DNA of 10,015 bases from an uncultured Eubacteriales bacterium (GCA_900546385.1 URCT01000095.1:1-10015); one strand, 5' to 3'; numbered from the stretch's first letter, positions 1-7,121 are shown. Notes: a model not told the origin generated them from the letters alone. Translations and numbers: made by a program.

Positions 1-299
1 TCAAAATTATCGGTCGTTTCAAACAGAATTGCACCGATACAAGTACAAATACGCCAGGCAATTCCATAAATAGAAACTGAACGTTTTCCGTACATTCATA
101 ATTTAACAGAAAATATGCCGTAAATCTGTAAATAAATTATTCATAAAACAAATAGTTCATCAAGAGTTCAAAAAGCGGTTTTTCGCACCGCGAAATTGCT
201 CGTTTTTTGTCGATTTTTCAGAGCCGTTTGCCCAAAATACAGAAAACTCGCCTTCTTCGGACGAGTTTTCTGTCGAAACACGAGAGAAACGTGCTTCGT
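1..299. other. AT-rich intergenic region, no gene recognised
   Basis: No open reading frame here has both a plausible ribosome binding site and coding-like composition; the few possible starts give peptides under about 30 residues. The sequence is much more AT-rich than the coding DNA to its right. It holds the likely terminator of the leftward mannosidase gene near its right end and a small GC hairpin (TTTCGC-acc-GCGAAA, 181-195). The left part (about 60-180) could contain a promoter for a leftward gene outside the window, but no good -35/-10 pair was found. Confidence 0.6.
235..273 (-). terminator. Probable intrinsic terminator of the GH38 mannosidase gene
   Basis: ACAGAAAACTCG (239-250) and CGAGTTTTCTGT (262-273) form a perfect 12-bp inverted repeat around an 11-nt loop. 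Read on the minus strand, the hairpin lies about 27 nt past the mannosidase stop codon and is followed by a short T-rich tail (ATTTT). That fits a Rho-independent terminator, although the U-run is short and the stem is AT-rich at its base. On the plus strand no T-run follows, so it more likely serves the leftward gene. Confidence 0.6.
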
Positions 300-2798
300 T
301 TATTCTTTCAAAATCCCTTCCATCAGAGAATCTTCGCGCAGCGTTCCGGCTTCATAGCGCAGCGTCTTGATTTCAAATTTTTCGAATTCCACCGTTGCTT
401 CCGCGTCGTATACCTGCACAACGGCGGTCTGCTTCTTTTCGGTCGGATTGAATAATCGTAAAATATATCCGTCGCCGCAATCGGCTTTTTTGAAGGCTTC
501 GATGGTCACAATGCCGTTATCCTTCAACAAAACCGGCGCCTGCGGCTTTTCTCCGACACCGGTCGGATAGAACGAAAGCACCATGGGACGGCGGTTGAAA
601 TGGGCGGACAAGCGCGGTGCCTTGTCAAGCACGTCTTCGCGCGTGCCGACAACAAAAGCAAACGAAAAATCGCGTTCACCCTGCTCGATATACGGCATAT
701 AGCGATCCTGTGGCATGGTGATGCGTCCCGGAAGCGGATGCGCCGTATAGCTGGGTGAGCGGAGCAAGGTGATTTTCAGGGCGTTTGCGGCATCGTCAAA
801 CGACGAACCGTAAAGGCCGTTATTCAGAACGGCAAAGGCTGCGCCGCCGTCTGTCGGTTGACATAATGCCGTATACCGATGGCTGACATTTTCCTCCAAG
901 CCGCCGCGCAAGGTCTCCCGTCCATACGCTTCTTCGCCGATGCATTCGGTCTTGTCAAAGGCGGCCGGAACGTTCAATTTGACAAGCTTTTGCTTTTCGT
1001 CCCACACGATGCGCACATCGATCTGCAAGGCACCCGTTTCGGACAAAAGGTACTTGACCTGTGCGCGGGAACTGTGATAGCCGAACACGGCTTCAACCAC
1101 TGTGCGGACATTGCCGCTTTCGATGACGTGCACGCCGTCGAGCGGAGCATTTGTATGGCAGAAGATCTGCGCTTCTTCAGGCGTCAAAAGAGCAAACGCG
1201 CCGACCTTATTTTTCCAAGAGGTTTCCTCCATATACCAAGGATCATAGTTATCGTCGAACACCTCGAGCGCAAAGGCGTTTTTGTTTACATAATTTATTC
1301 CGTTCGCCGCGTATACATCCACAAGACCTGTGGCGCGGTTGATTTCAACATGCGTTTTTCCGGCGTCGAACACAAAATGCGTATCGTTATGTTTTAACGT
1401 TGGAACGGGCTTTGCCGGGATGGCTTCAAAGGCGCAGTCGAAACGGTTTAGCTTCATGGGCTCAAGCGATGCATGGAACACGACACGTTTGCGCCATTCG
1501 AGCGGAATGGTGCTGTATTCCTTTTCGCACTGCGACGGCAGGGGCTTTCCGGCTTCATCATACACGTGCGGCTGCAGAAATTCCGGATTCCAGTTCTGAT
1601 CCCACAGCATAAATTCGGCGGTAAAATCGTCCTCAATGGGATACGGATAGGGATTATAGGCAAAAATCGGGATTTTATCGGGTTCGGCTTTGGGCTGACC
1701 GGCGGCAAGCGCGAAGAATGCACGCGCTTTGACACGGGACAAAATTTCGAGCGCATGATCAAGCATCCGCAGTCCCATTTCTTCTGCCGGCTGAATGGAG
1801 GAGCCGGGCAGCATATCGTGGAACTGGACGGTTAAAATGTCATACAAGGCTTCGGCAAGCTCATTTTCGGGATAGTCCATCAGCTTTTCGAGCGAGGCGT
1901 GCGAGGCCATGCTTTCGGTCATGAAAAACGTATTTTCAGCGCATCTGTACCGCTGCTTGATGCGGACTTGGCTGGTATAGCAGCCGGGCGACCAAGGATT
2001 GAGACCTTTGTCATAGGTCGGGAGCGTGCGGCGCTCATTGACTTCCTTTATATACAATTCAGGCGTGGATTGGATGAGCGTTGTGCCGTTTTTCGCCATT
2101 TCCGCCGTCAAGACCTCGATATCGTCAAGGTCTTTTTTGGACGGGCCGCCGCCATGGTTGCCGATGCCCCATAAGCAGAGGAAGAAATCGCCTTCGGCGC
2201 AGGCATTGGCATAGGCGCGGATCTTCTCAGCCGCTCTGCCTTTGCCGGAGTTATAGCCGCCGTGAATCCGAACCGCCGTCACCTCGCTGTCGTCGTAGCC
2301 GATCCATTTGAATTCGTTGGCCGGCAGCTTGATAAAGCGGTCGCCGTCGCCCGGACGCATGAACAGATAGCCGTCATAGCCGCTTTTGGTGAGTATCTGC
2401 ACAAGCCCTCTCGAATGGCCGAACGGGTCAACGTTGACAGCCACGGTCGGCGCGACGCCGAATTTTTCCATAAAATACTTACGGCCCGACAGGATCTGGC
2501 GCACAAAGCCTTCGCCCGACGGCATATTGCAGTCCGGCTGCAAATGCCAGCCGCCCATGATGTGCCATTTGCCTTTTTTAACGAGCGCACGGATATGCTC
2601 GAATAACGGTTTGTCGTATTCTTCGATCCATTCATATAACAGTGCTTCGTTGTGGCAAAACACAAACGAATCGTATTCTTCACAGAAATCGGCGGCGATG
2701 CGGAAGGTGGACAACGCCTCAGCCGCGCCTTCCTCCCATTCCCATTGCCACACCGGGTCAAGGTGGGCGTTGCAAATCAAATGTAAGCGTTTTGACAT
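300..2798 (-). CDS. Alpha-mannosidase, glycoside hydrolase family 38
   Basis: A complete 832-residue protein. Family GH38 enzymes are zinc-dependent retaining alpha-mannosidases that remove terminal alpha-mannose from oligosaccharides. Visible family hallmarks are NAHLDPVWQW near the N-terminus (His12 and Asp14, expected zinc ligands), DPFGHS (Asp124, expected nucleophile and zinc ligand), GNHGGGP (214-219, lining the active site in bacterial members) and QFHDMLPGSS (His327, expected fourth zinc ligand). The helical middle domain spans roughly 270-370 and a long beta-rich C-terminal region follows, with the typical AVLNNGLYG and ITLLRSP motifs. There is no signal peptide, so a cytoplasmic enzyme acting on imported mannosides or glycan fragments is likely. 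The ATG start has an AAGGAGA site (plus-strand 2806-2812) 7 nt upstream. The gene appears monocistronic, with its own promoter and terminator and no sugar transporter or regulator in the window. Family assignment is firm; exact linkage specificity (alpha-1,2/1,3/1,6 or 2-O-mannosylglycerate-like) cannot be read from sequence. Confidence 0.93.
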   Translation of the reverse strand: MSKRLHLICNAHLDPVWQWEWEEGAAEALSTFRIAADFCEEYDSFVFCHNEALLYEWIEEYDKPLFEHIRALVKKGKWHIMGGWHLQPDCNMPSGEGFVRQILSGRKYFMEKFGVAPTVAVNVDPFGHSRGLVQILTKSGYDGYLFMRPGDGDRFIKLPANEFKWIGYDDSEVTAVRIHGGYNSGKGRAAEKIRAYANACAEGDFFLCLWGIGNHGGGPSKKDLDDIEVLTAEMAKNGTTLIQSTPELYIKEVNERRTLPTYDKGLNPWSPGCYTSQVRIKQRYRCAENTFFMTESMASHASLEKLMDYPENELAEALYDILTVQFHDMLPGSSIQPAEEMGLRMLDHALEILSRVKARAFFALAAGQPKAEPDKIPIFAYNPYPYPIEDDFTAEFMLWDQNWNPEFLQPHVYDEAGKPLPSQCEKEYSTIPLEWRKRVVFHASLEPMKLNRFDCAFEAIPAKPVPTLKHNDTHFVFDAGKTHVEINRATGLVDVYAANGINYVNKNAFALEVFDDNYDPWYMEETSWKNKVGAFALLTPEEAQIFCHTNAPLDGVHVIESGNVRTVVEAVFGYHSSRAQVKYLLSETGALQIDVRIVWDEKQKLVKLNVPAAFDKTECIGEEAYGRETLRGGLEENVSHRYTALCQPTDGGAAFAVLNNGLYGSSFDDAANALKITLLRSPSYTAHPLPGRITMPQDRYMPYIEQGERDFSFAFVVGTREDVLDKAPRLSAHFNRRPMVLSFYPTGVGEKPQAPVLLKDNGIVTIEAFKKADCGDGYILRLFNPTEKKQTAVVQVYDAEATVEFEKFEIKTLRYEAGTLREDSLMEGILKE
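2781..2795. promoter_or_regulatory. Possible cre-like (CcpA) operator at the mannosidase start
   Basis: The stretch ATGTAAGCGTTTTGA matches the catabolite-responsive element consensus WTGNAANCGNWNNCW except for G in place of the last C. It covers codons 2-6 of the mannosidase gene, just downstream of its promoter, where cre sites can act as roadblocks in Bacillota. Carbon catabolite control would suit a sugar hydrolase. The consensus is degenerate and the site lies in coding sequence, so a chance match is quite possible. Confidence 0.28.
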
Positions 2799-2849
2799 AG
2801 TCTCTTCTCCTTATACAAAAAACGGTTGAACGTAAACTCTCATGTGTTC

Positions 2850-2878
2850 AGTGTAGCATGAATCACCGGAAATGTCAA
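2850..2878 (-). promoter_or_regulatory. Sigma-A-type promoter for the mannosidase gene
   Basis: On the minus strand, TTGACA (plus coordinates 2878-2873) is followed after exactly 17 nt by TACACT (2855-2850). TG sits one base before the -10 box (TGCTACACT), giving an extended -10 element. The predicted start of transcription is near 2843, giving a leader of about 45 nt before the ATG at 2798. Confidence 0.75.
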
Positions 2879-2906
2879 TGTCGTTTTTTGCTTTTTCCCC
2901 ACATTT

Positions 2907-2959
2907 TTTGACCTGCCATGACCGATCGCTGTAAAACATGGCGAAAATATACCGTCAAA
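2907..2959. promoter_or_regulatory. Nested inverted repeats between divergent promoters, candidate operator
   Basis: An outer pair TTTGAC (2907-2912) / GTCAAA (2954-2959) encloses an inner pair GCCATG (2915-2920) / CATGGC (2937-2942), with the palindrome CGATCG (2923-2928) inside. The block lies upstream of both -35 boxes, where a regulator could influence both promoters. The arms are only 6 bp and the two pairs are not concentric, so this is a weak candidate based on position and symmetry alone. Confidence 0.3.
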
Positions 2960-2980
2960 TGTTAAATTTACAAAAAGCTC

Positions 2981-3009
2981 TTGCATTTTGCTTGAGACTG
3001 TGATACAAT
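2981..3009 (+). promoter_or_regulatory. Sigma-A-type extended -10 promoter for the V-type ATPase operon
   Basis: TTGCAT (2981-2986), a 17-nt spacer, and TACAAT (3004-3009) match the consensus well, with TG at 3001-3002 forming an extended -10 (TGATACAAT). The transcript would begin near 3016, leaving a leader of roughly 158 nt before the first ATPase gene. No competing promoter of similar quality was seen between 3010 and 3174. Confidence 0.75.
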
Positions 3010-3065
3010 ATCGCCGTTCCAAAGATGGAGTCTTCCTATTTATTATGACGCATATGATATAACCG

Positions 3066-3082
3066 CATATCTTTTTGATATG
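3066..3082 (+). promoter_or_regulatory. Small hairpin in the ATPase operon leader
   Basis: CATATC (3066-3071) and GATATG (3077-3082) are perfect complements around a TTTTT loop. The stem is short and AT-rich, with no T-run after it, so it is not a convincing terminator. The heptamer CGCATAT occurs at 3049, 3064 and 3123 in the same leader, and the near-palindrome TATGTGTATACGCATA lies at 3113-3128. No function is assigned. Confidence 0.25.
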
Positions 3083-3173
3083 GCAACTACCAATGCAAAG
3101 CAATGAAGCTTTTATGTGTATACGCATATAAAGGCTGATTTTTTTGATTTTTATCGGAAAGGCGGCAACGCAA

Positions 3174-3494
3174 TTGATCAATGAAAATCTGCTTGAAATA
3201 TTAAACGCCGACAAAGCGGCACGCACAAAAGTGGCAGAAGCCGCAAAGGCAAGTGCCGCCATCGATGCAAAGCTCGAACAGGCGCGCGCACGGTTTGAGG
3301 AAACCTATGGCCGCAAGGCGGCAGAGCAAATCGAAGCCGCCGCCAAGGCGCATCAAAAGCACTTTGCCGAGGCCGAAGCCGCCCTTCGCAAGCATTCGGA
3401 AAAAGCGGAGGCAAGCTTGCGCACCTTTTCCGAACGCCGGAAGGATGAATGGGTAAGCGAGATTGTTTCCGGCGTGATCGAAAACGCCGATTGA
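3174..3494 (+). CDS. V/A-type ATPase subunit G/H (peripheral-stalk coiled coil)
   Basis: First gene of the operon. From the TTG at 3174 it encodes 106 residues that are almost wholly helical, rich in Ala, Glu, Lys and Arg, with the heptad-like spacing of a long coiled coil. The opening (NENLLEILNADKAA) resembles the N-terminus of bacterial and archaeal G/H stator subunits, which pair with subunit E to form the peripheral stalk holding the A3B3 head still. Two TTG starts are possible. TTG 3174 has GGAAAGG (3156-3162) 11 nt upstream and gives the family-like N-terminus. TTG 3144 has AAGG (3131-3134) 9 nt upstream and would add ten residues (MIFIGKAATQ) not expected in the family. No in-frame ATG exists near the start. 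Assignment rests on position, length and composition, since G/H subunits are poorly conserved. Confidence 0.72.
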   Translation: MINENLLEILNADKAARTKVAEAAKASAAIDAKLEQARARFEETYGRKAAEQIEAAAKAHQKHFAEAEAALRKHSEKAEASLRTFSERRKDEWVSEIVSGVIENAD

Positions 3495-3540
3495 CCTGCT
3501 TGCAGCAAAACCGGAAACCGCGAAAGGAGCGAAACGACAC

Positions 3541-4593
3541 GTGAGTACCATATCCGGGCTATCCGCAAGTGCGCTGTATGCCAAGGCCAAAGCGGTCTAT
3601 GCCTCTCATTTAACCGACGCTGTTTACGCCGAGCTTGCCGGCATGACCGATTTTGCCGAGTTTGTCGGCTATGTGCGCACCAAAACGCCGTATGCCGAAG
3701 CGTTCGAAGCAGTCGGCAGCACGGGAAAGCTGTCCCGGCGGCAATTCGAGGGCATCATCAAGCGCATGACGCTTATGCGTTTGGAAAAGATCTTGCGGTA
3801 TGCGTCGTTATGCGACGACGGCATCACCGATTATTTCCGCATGAAGCACGAATGCGAATGCATCATCCGCCGCCTGCGCCAACAGGGCGATTATGAGTTT
3901 GACAGTTATTTTATGTATATTCCGGACGGCTTTTTCAAAAAGACCTGCTTTGATTTGTATGCGCTTGAACGCGCCTGCACGCCAAAGGAGATTTTAGCGG
4001 TTTTGAAGAACACGCCGTATGAAGCCGTGCTTGCACGCCTGATAAGCGGCACGCCCGAAGTGGAAAATGCTCGGCTTGTGCCGGAAAACCGGCTGTACAG
4101 CTATTTGTACGAGCACAGTGCCGCCGTTTTCAAGAAAAAAGCTCCCGGCGATTTTGCCGAAATCGAAACGCTGCTTGCGACGCTCGGCGATATGCTCGCC
4201 GTAAGCACGCTTTACCGCATAAAGACGTATTATCCCGAAAGCGAAGAGATGTTGCGCTTACACGTTTACCGCTCACCGCTCACGCGGTTTTCGGCAAAGG
4301 AGCGAACGACACTCGAGCACGCCTCGGGTGCCGATGAGTTTGTCAAAACGCTTGGCGGCACCTGTTACAAAGGCCTTGTTCCGCTTTTGAAGAGCGGCAA
4401 GGCGGCGATCTTCACCAAACAGTATCTGTACGATGTCTGCCGCGAACGGTTTTCCATGACAAGCAGTGCCGCGCTTGCCGCGCTATGCTTCAGTGCGTGC
4501 GTATCGGCGGAGGCGGACAATCTGATCTTACTTGCCGAGGGCATCTGCATGGGAGCAAAGCCCGAGGATATGACCGCGCTGCTTGTTTGTTAG
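3541..4593 (+). CDS. ntpC: V/A-type ATPase subunit C (AC39/d-like central socket)
   Basis: Encodes a 350-residue soluble, mainly helical protein that fits the V-type ATPase subunit C/AC39 family in length, composition and operon position. In related complexes this funnel-shaped subunit sits on the cytoplasmic face of the proteolipid ring and connects it to the D/F shaft. The N-terminal region (ALYAKAKAVYASHLTDAVYAEL) and the threefold helical character agree with this, and there are no membrane segments. The start is GTG 3541 with AAAGGAG (3523-3529) 11 nt upstream; the next in-frame ATG is 34 codons later and would remove conserved sequence. It lies 46 bp after the G/H gene and 48 bp before subunit I. 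In many operons C follows E, so its place before I is a different gene order. The sequence is divergent enough that context carries part of the call. Confidence 0.85.
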   Translation: MSTISGLSASALYAKAKAVYASHLTDAVYAELAGMTDFAEFVGYVRTKTPYAEAFEAVGSTGKLSRRQFEGIIKRMTLMRLEKILRYASLCDDGITDYFRMKHECECIIRRLRQQGDYEFDSYFMYIPDGFFKKTCFDLYALERACTPKEILAVLKNTPYEAVLARLISGTPEVENARLVPENRLYSYLYEHSAAVFKKKAPGDFAEIETLLATLGDMLAVSTLYRIKTYYPESEEMLRLHVYRSPLTRFSAKERTTLEHASGADEFVKTLGGTCYKGLVPLLKSGKAAIFTKQYLYDVCRERFSMTSSAALAALCFSACVSAEADNLILLAEGICMGAKPEDMTALLVC

Positions 4594-4641
4594 CGTGCCT
4601 TATAAACCGCAAATACCAAAGAAAGGACGTTTTGCACCGCT

Positions 4642-6585
4642 ATGGCGATTGAAAGAATGAACGTCGTCAAAATCAGCGGCAATCTTGCCGATTTTGACCG
4701 AACGTTAGACGAAATCTGCGCGTCCGGTGTGTTTCAGCCGGAAAATGCCGAAAGCTTTTATTCGGCCGGCATGGGACTCAAGCCGTTTGACGGCGAAAAC
4801 ACGGCTGAAAGCAAAATCGCGGAACTTGAAACGCTGGCCGGCAATGCCGGAATCAAGCTCCATGTGCGCGAACACGCCGCTTCGGACGACGATACCGGCG
4901 AGGATGAAACCTTTTTCGGCGAGTTATCCGAACGGTTAAAGACGTATGCCGAAGAAAAAAAGGCTCTTTCCGAGCAGATCGAGCTCTGCCGGAATGCCAT
5001 TGCCAATTACAGTCACTTTAAGGACTTAGAGGTGGATCTCGGCGAGATCGCCGACTGCCGCTATGTCAAGCCGCGTTTCGGGCATATGCCGCGCGCCGCG
5101 TATGAGCGCATTGCCGAATATGCCAAGGATCATCCGTATATCCGCTTTTTTCCCTGCTCGATGGACGGCGACGAATGCTGGGGCGTGTACTTCGCGCCCA
5201 AGGAAAAGCTGTCGGAGGTGGACGGCGTATTCGCGTCGCTCTTCTTCCAAAAGATCTTCCGTTCGGATGTTTCCGGAACGGTGGCTGAGCTGATCGCCGG
5301 CTTGCAGAACAACATTGAGCTTGTGCAAAAGCAGATCGATGCGCTGGATAAAGAAGCCGAGGCCATGTGCAAGGACGAAGAACCGCACATGAACCTCTAT
5401 TATTCCAAGCTCTGCTATGACAGCGCCAAATTCGAAATGCGCGCGATGGCCTATCACAACAAGGAATGCTTTTTCCTTGCCGGCTGGGTGCCGCAAAAAA
5501 ATGCCGCCGCTTTCGAAAAACGCCTAAAGACGCTTGGCGGCGACGTCACTGCCGAAATCACCGAACCGGACGAAAGCTTAAAGGTAAAGCCGCCGGTGCG
5601 TGTGACCGGCTTTGCCAAAATCTTACGCTTCTTGGTCGCGCCGTATACGTTTTATGTCGATATGTACGGCACGCCGTCCTACAACGATCTCGACGTCACG
5701 GCGTTTGTGGCGGTTACCTATACGGTGCTGTTCGGCATGATGTTCGGCGACATGGGACAAGGGTTTGTGCTTGCCGTCGTCGGCGCGCTGATGTGGAAGC
5801 TGAAGCATATGGCACTCGGAAAGATTCTTGTGCCGTGCGGAATGTCCTCGATGGTATTCGGTTTTGTGTTCGGCTCCGTGTTCGGGTATGAACATCTTCT
5901 TGACCCGGTCTATAAGGCACTCGGCATGAGTGGAAAGCCCATCGAGGTGTTCGAAAACGTCAACCTTGTGCTGCTCATTGCCATTGCCATCGGTGTGGGA
6001 CTTGTGATGTGTGCCATCCTCTTAAACATTGTCGGCTGTATCAAGCGAAAATGCTTTGGAGAAGCACTTCTCAGCCAAAACGGCCTTTGCGGTCTGATTC
6101 TCTATGCGTGCGGCGCAAACCTTGCGTCGGCGTTCATGAAAGGCCCGGCGCCGTTTGATGCGGGCGTATGCGGCATTCTTATCGGCATCTGCGCCGTGAT
6201 TCTCATTATCAAAGAGCCGTTCATCGAGGCCATTGACCGCCATCATTTCGAAAAGCCCGAAAGCCTTGTGGATTTTCTTTTGCAGAACATCTTTGAATTT
6301 GTGGAATACATTCTTTCCTATATGAGCAACACCGTTTCCTTCCTGCGTGTCGGTGCGTTCGTGCTTGTGCACGCCGGTATGATGATGGTGGTGTTTTCGC
6401 TTGCCGGTGCAAACGAAAATATCGTGGTGATTGTGCTCGGAAATATTCTGGTTATCGCACTTGAAGGCTTGCTTACCGGCATTCAGGCACTGCGCTTGGA
6501 ATATTATGAAATGTTCAGCCGCTTCTACATCGGCGACGGACGCAAATTCACACCGGTACGCGTGAAAAAAAGCGAAAACAACTGA
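4642..6585 (+). CDS. ntpI: V/A-type ATPase subunit I (a-like, ion-channel subunit)
   Basis: Encodes 647 residues, the usual size for subunit I. The first 350 residues are soluble and include a charged coiled-coil stretch (about 95-115 and 220-245) that contacts the peripheral stalks. The remainder has about eight hydrophobic segments (roughly 354-372, 375-392, 397-420, 447-475, 481-505, 510-530, 562-585, 590-615). The protein forms the two ion half-channels beside the rotating K ring. Two hallmark arginines are visible: Arg569 in SFLRVGAF, which by family analogy faces the ring glutamate, and Arg618 in ALRLEYYEMF. FGMMFGDMGQG near the first membrane helix and the ending FSRFYIGDGRKFTPV are also typical. 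The ATG at 4642 follows GAAAGGA (4621-4627) with a rather long 14-nt spacer; no better start is nearby. It is 36 bp upstream of subunit K. Confidence 0.96.
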   Translation: MAIERMNVVKISGNLADFDRTLDEICASGVFQPENAESFYSAGMGLKPFDGENTAESKIAELETLAGNAGIKLHVREHAASDDDTGEDETFFGELSERLKTYAEEKKALSEQIELCRNAIANYSHFKDLEVDLGEIADCRYVKPRFGHMPRAAYERIAEYAKDHPYIRFFPCSMDGDECWGVYFAPKEKLSEVDGVFASLFFQKIFRSDVSGTVAELIAGLQNNIELVQKQIDALDKEAEAMCKDEEPHMNLYYSKLCYDSAKFEMRAMAYHNKECFFLAGWVPQKNAAAFEKRLKTLGGDVTAEITEPDESLKVKPPVRVTGFAKILRFLVAPYTFYVDMYGTPSYNDLDVTAFVAVTYTVLFGMMFGDMGQGFVLAVVGALMWKLKHMALGKILVPCGMSSMVFGFVFGSVFGYEHLLDPVYKALGMSGKPIEVFENVNLVLLIAIAIGVGLVMCAILLNIVGCIKRKCFGEALLSQNGLCGLILYACGANLASAFMKGPAPFDAGVCGILIGICAVILIIKEPFIEAIDRHHFEKPESLVDFLLQNIFEFVEYILSYMSNTVSFLRVGAFVLVHAGMMMVVFSLAGANENIVVIVLGNILVIALEGLLTGIQALRLEYYEMFSRFYIGDGRKFTPVRVKKSENN

Positions 6586-6621
6586 CATCTCCATTTTTAT
6601 AAAACGAAAGGACGAATACTC

Positions 6622-7095
6622 ATGACTACCTTCCTTCTCTGCACACTGTTTGTACTGATCCCGGCACTTTTACTCTTTTCCGCCGTTATCGCCTTCAAAA
6701 GACGCATGACCGGCAAAAGCCCGAAAAAAGCTCTGCGCTTCAACGTCGGCGTGTTCGCCGCTCTGATCTGCGCGGTAGCCCTCACCTCCGTTTCGGTTTT
6801 TGCCGCACCGGAAAATGAAGAATCCGCAGACAAAGCCACGACAGCCGAAGCCGCAGAAACGGCTGAAAACGGCGGCGATATGTCCAAAGGCATGGGTCTT
6901 CTTGCAGCCGGTATCGTTACGGGTCTTGCCGGTATCGGCGGCGGTATCGCCGTTGCGGCCGGTGCGCCTGCCGCCATTGCCGCCACCAGCGAAGATCCCA
7001 AAAGCTTCGGTAAATCCATCATCTTCGTGGCACTCGGCGAATCCATCGCCCTGTACGGTGTGGTTATCGCCATCCTGATCCTGCAAAAGGTTTAA
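6622..7095 (+). CDS. ntpK: V/A-type ATPase subunit K (proteolipid, c-ring)
   Basis: Encodes a 157-residue membrane protein. The last 70 residues are a classic c-subunit hairpin: glycine-rich helix GLAGIGGGIAVAAGAPAAIA (101-120), polar loop SEDPKS (123-128), and a second helix with the ion-binding Glu140 in ALGESIALYG. Before it lie two other hydrophobic helices (about 3-25 and 42-62) joined by a basic loop (KRRMTGKSPKK), then an acidic, Ala/Glu/Thr-rich linker (63-88). The first two helices lack the glycine repeat and the carboxylate, so this is not a simple duplicated 16-kDa proteolipid. Positive-inside reasoning places the basic loop in the cytoplasm and the linker outside, which leaves the c hairpin in the normal orientation. 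A VFA-AP sequence at 59-63 resembles a signal peptidase I site. From recalled family alignments, Val111 occupies the place of the Na+-ligand Gln. The start ATG has GAAAGGA (6606-6612) 9 nt upstream. Confidence 0.93.
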   Translation: MTTFLLCTLFVLIPALLLFSAVIAFKRRMTGKSPKKALRFNVGVFAALICAVALTSVSVFAAPENEESADKATTAEAAETAENGGDMSKGMGLLAAGIVTGLAGIGGGIAVAAGAPAAIAATSEDPKSFGKSIIFVALGESIALYGVVIAILILQKV

Positions 7096-7121
7096 GGACT
7101 TTTTGTACCGAGGAACAAGCC

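Larger units (their letters stand above)
2799..3173. other. Divergent control region between the mannosidase gene and the ATPase operon
   Basis: This AT-rich spacer separates two back-to-back transcription units. It holds one good promoter per direction, about 100 bp between the two -35 boxes with inverted repeats, and an approximately 158-nt untranslated leader for the ATPase mRNA. No riboswitch or RNA gene was recognised. Short ATG-stop strings in the leader (5-11 codons) lack convincing ribosome binding sites. Confidence 0.7.

Noticed and set aside
181..211. Hairpin TTTCGC-acc-GCGAAA followed at a distance by a T-run, as a rightward terminator.
   Set aside because: The stem is only 6 bp with a 3-nt loop, the T-run begins several bases later, and no rightward gene is visible upstream in the window.
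879..1397. Long plus-strand open frame (172 codons) opposite the mannosidase gene.
   Set aside because: It lies wholly antisense to a clear GH38 coding region, has no ribosome binding site and no family-like sequence; it mirrors the codon bias of the real gene.
3025..3138. Chain of tiny ORFs in the ATPase leader (MESSYLL, MTHMI, MATTNAKQ, and MKLLCVYAYKG overlapping the previous one by ATGA), possibly leader peptides.
   Set aside because: None has a ribosome binding site at a proper distance, they show no amino-acid bias suggesting attenuation, and strings this short are expected by chance in AT-rich DNA.
6022..6594. Minus-strand open frame of 190 codons opposite the end of subunit I.
   Set aside because: His-rich composition reflects the complement of the membrane-helix codons of subunit I; no start signals or recognisable domain.
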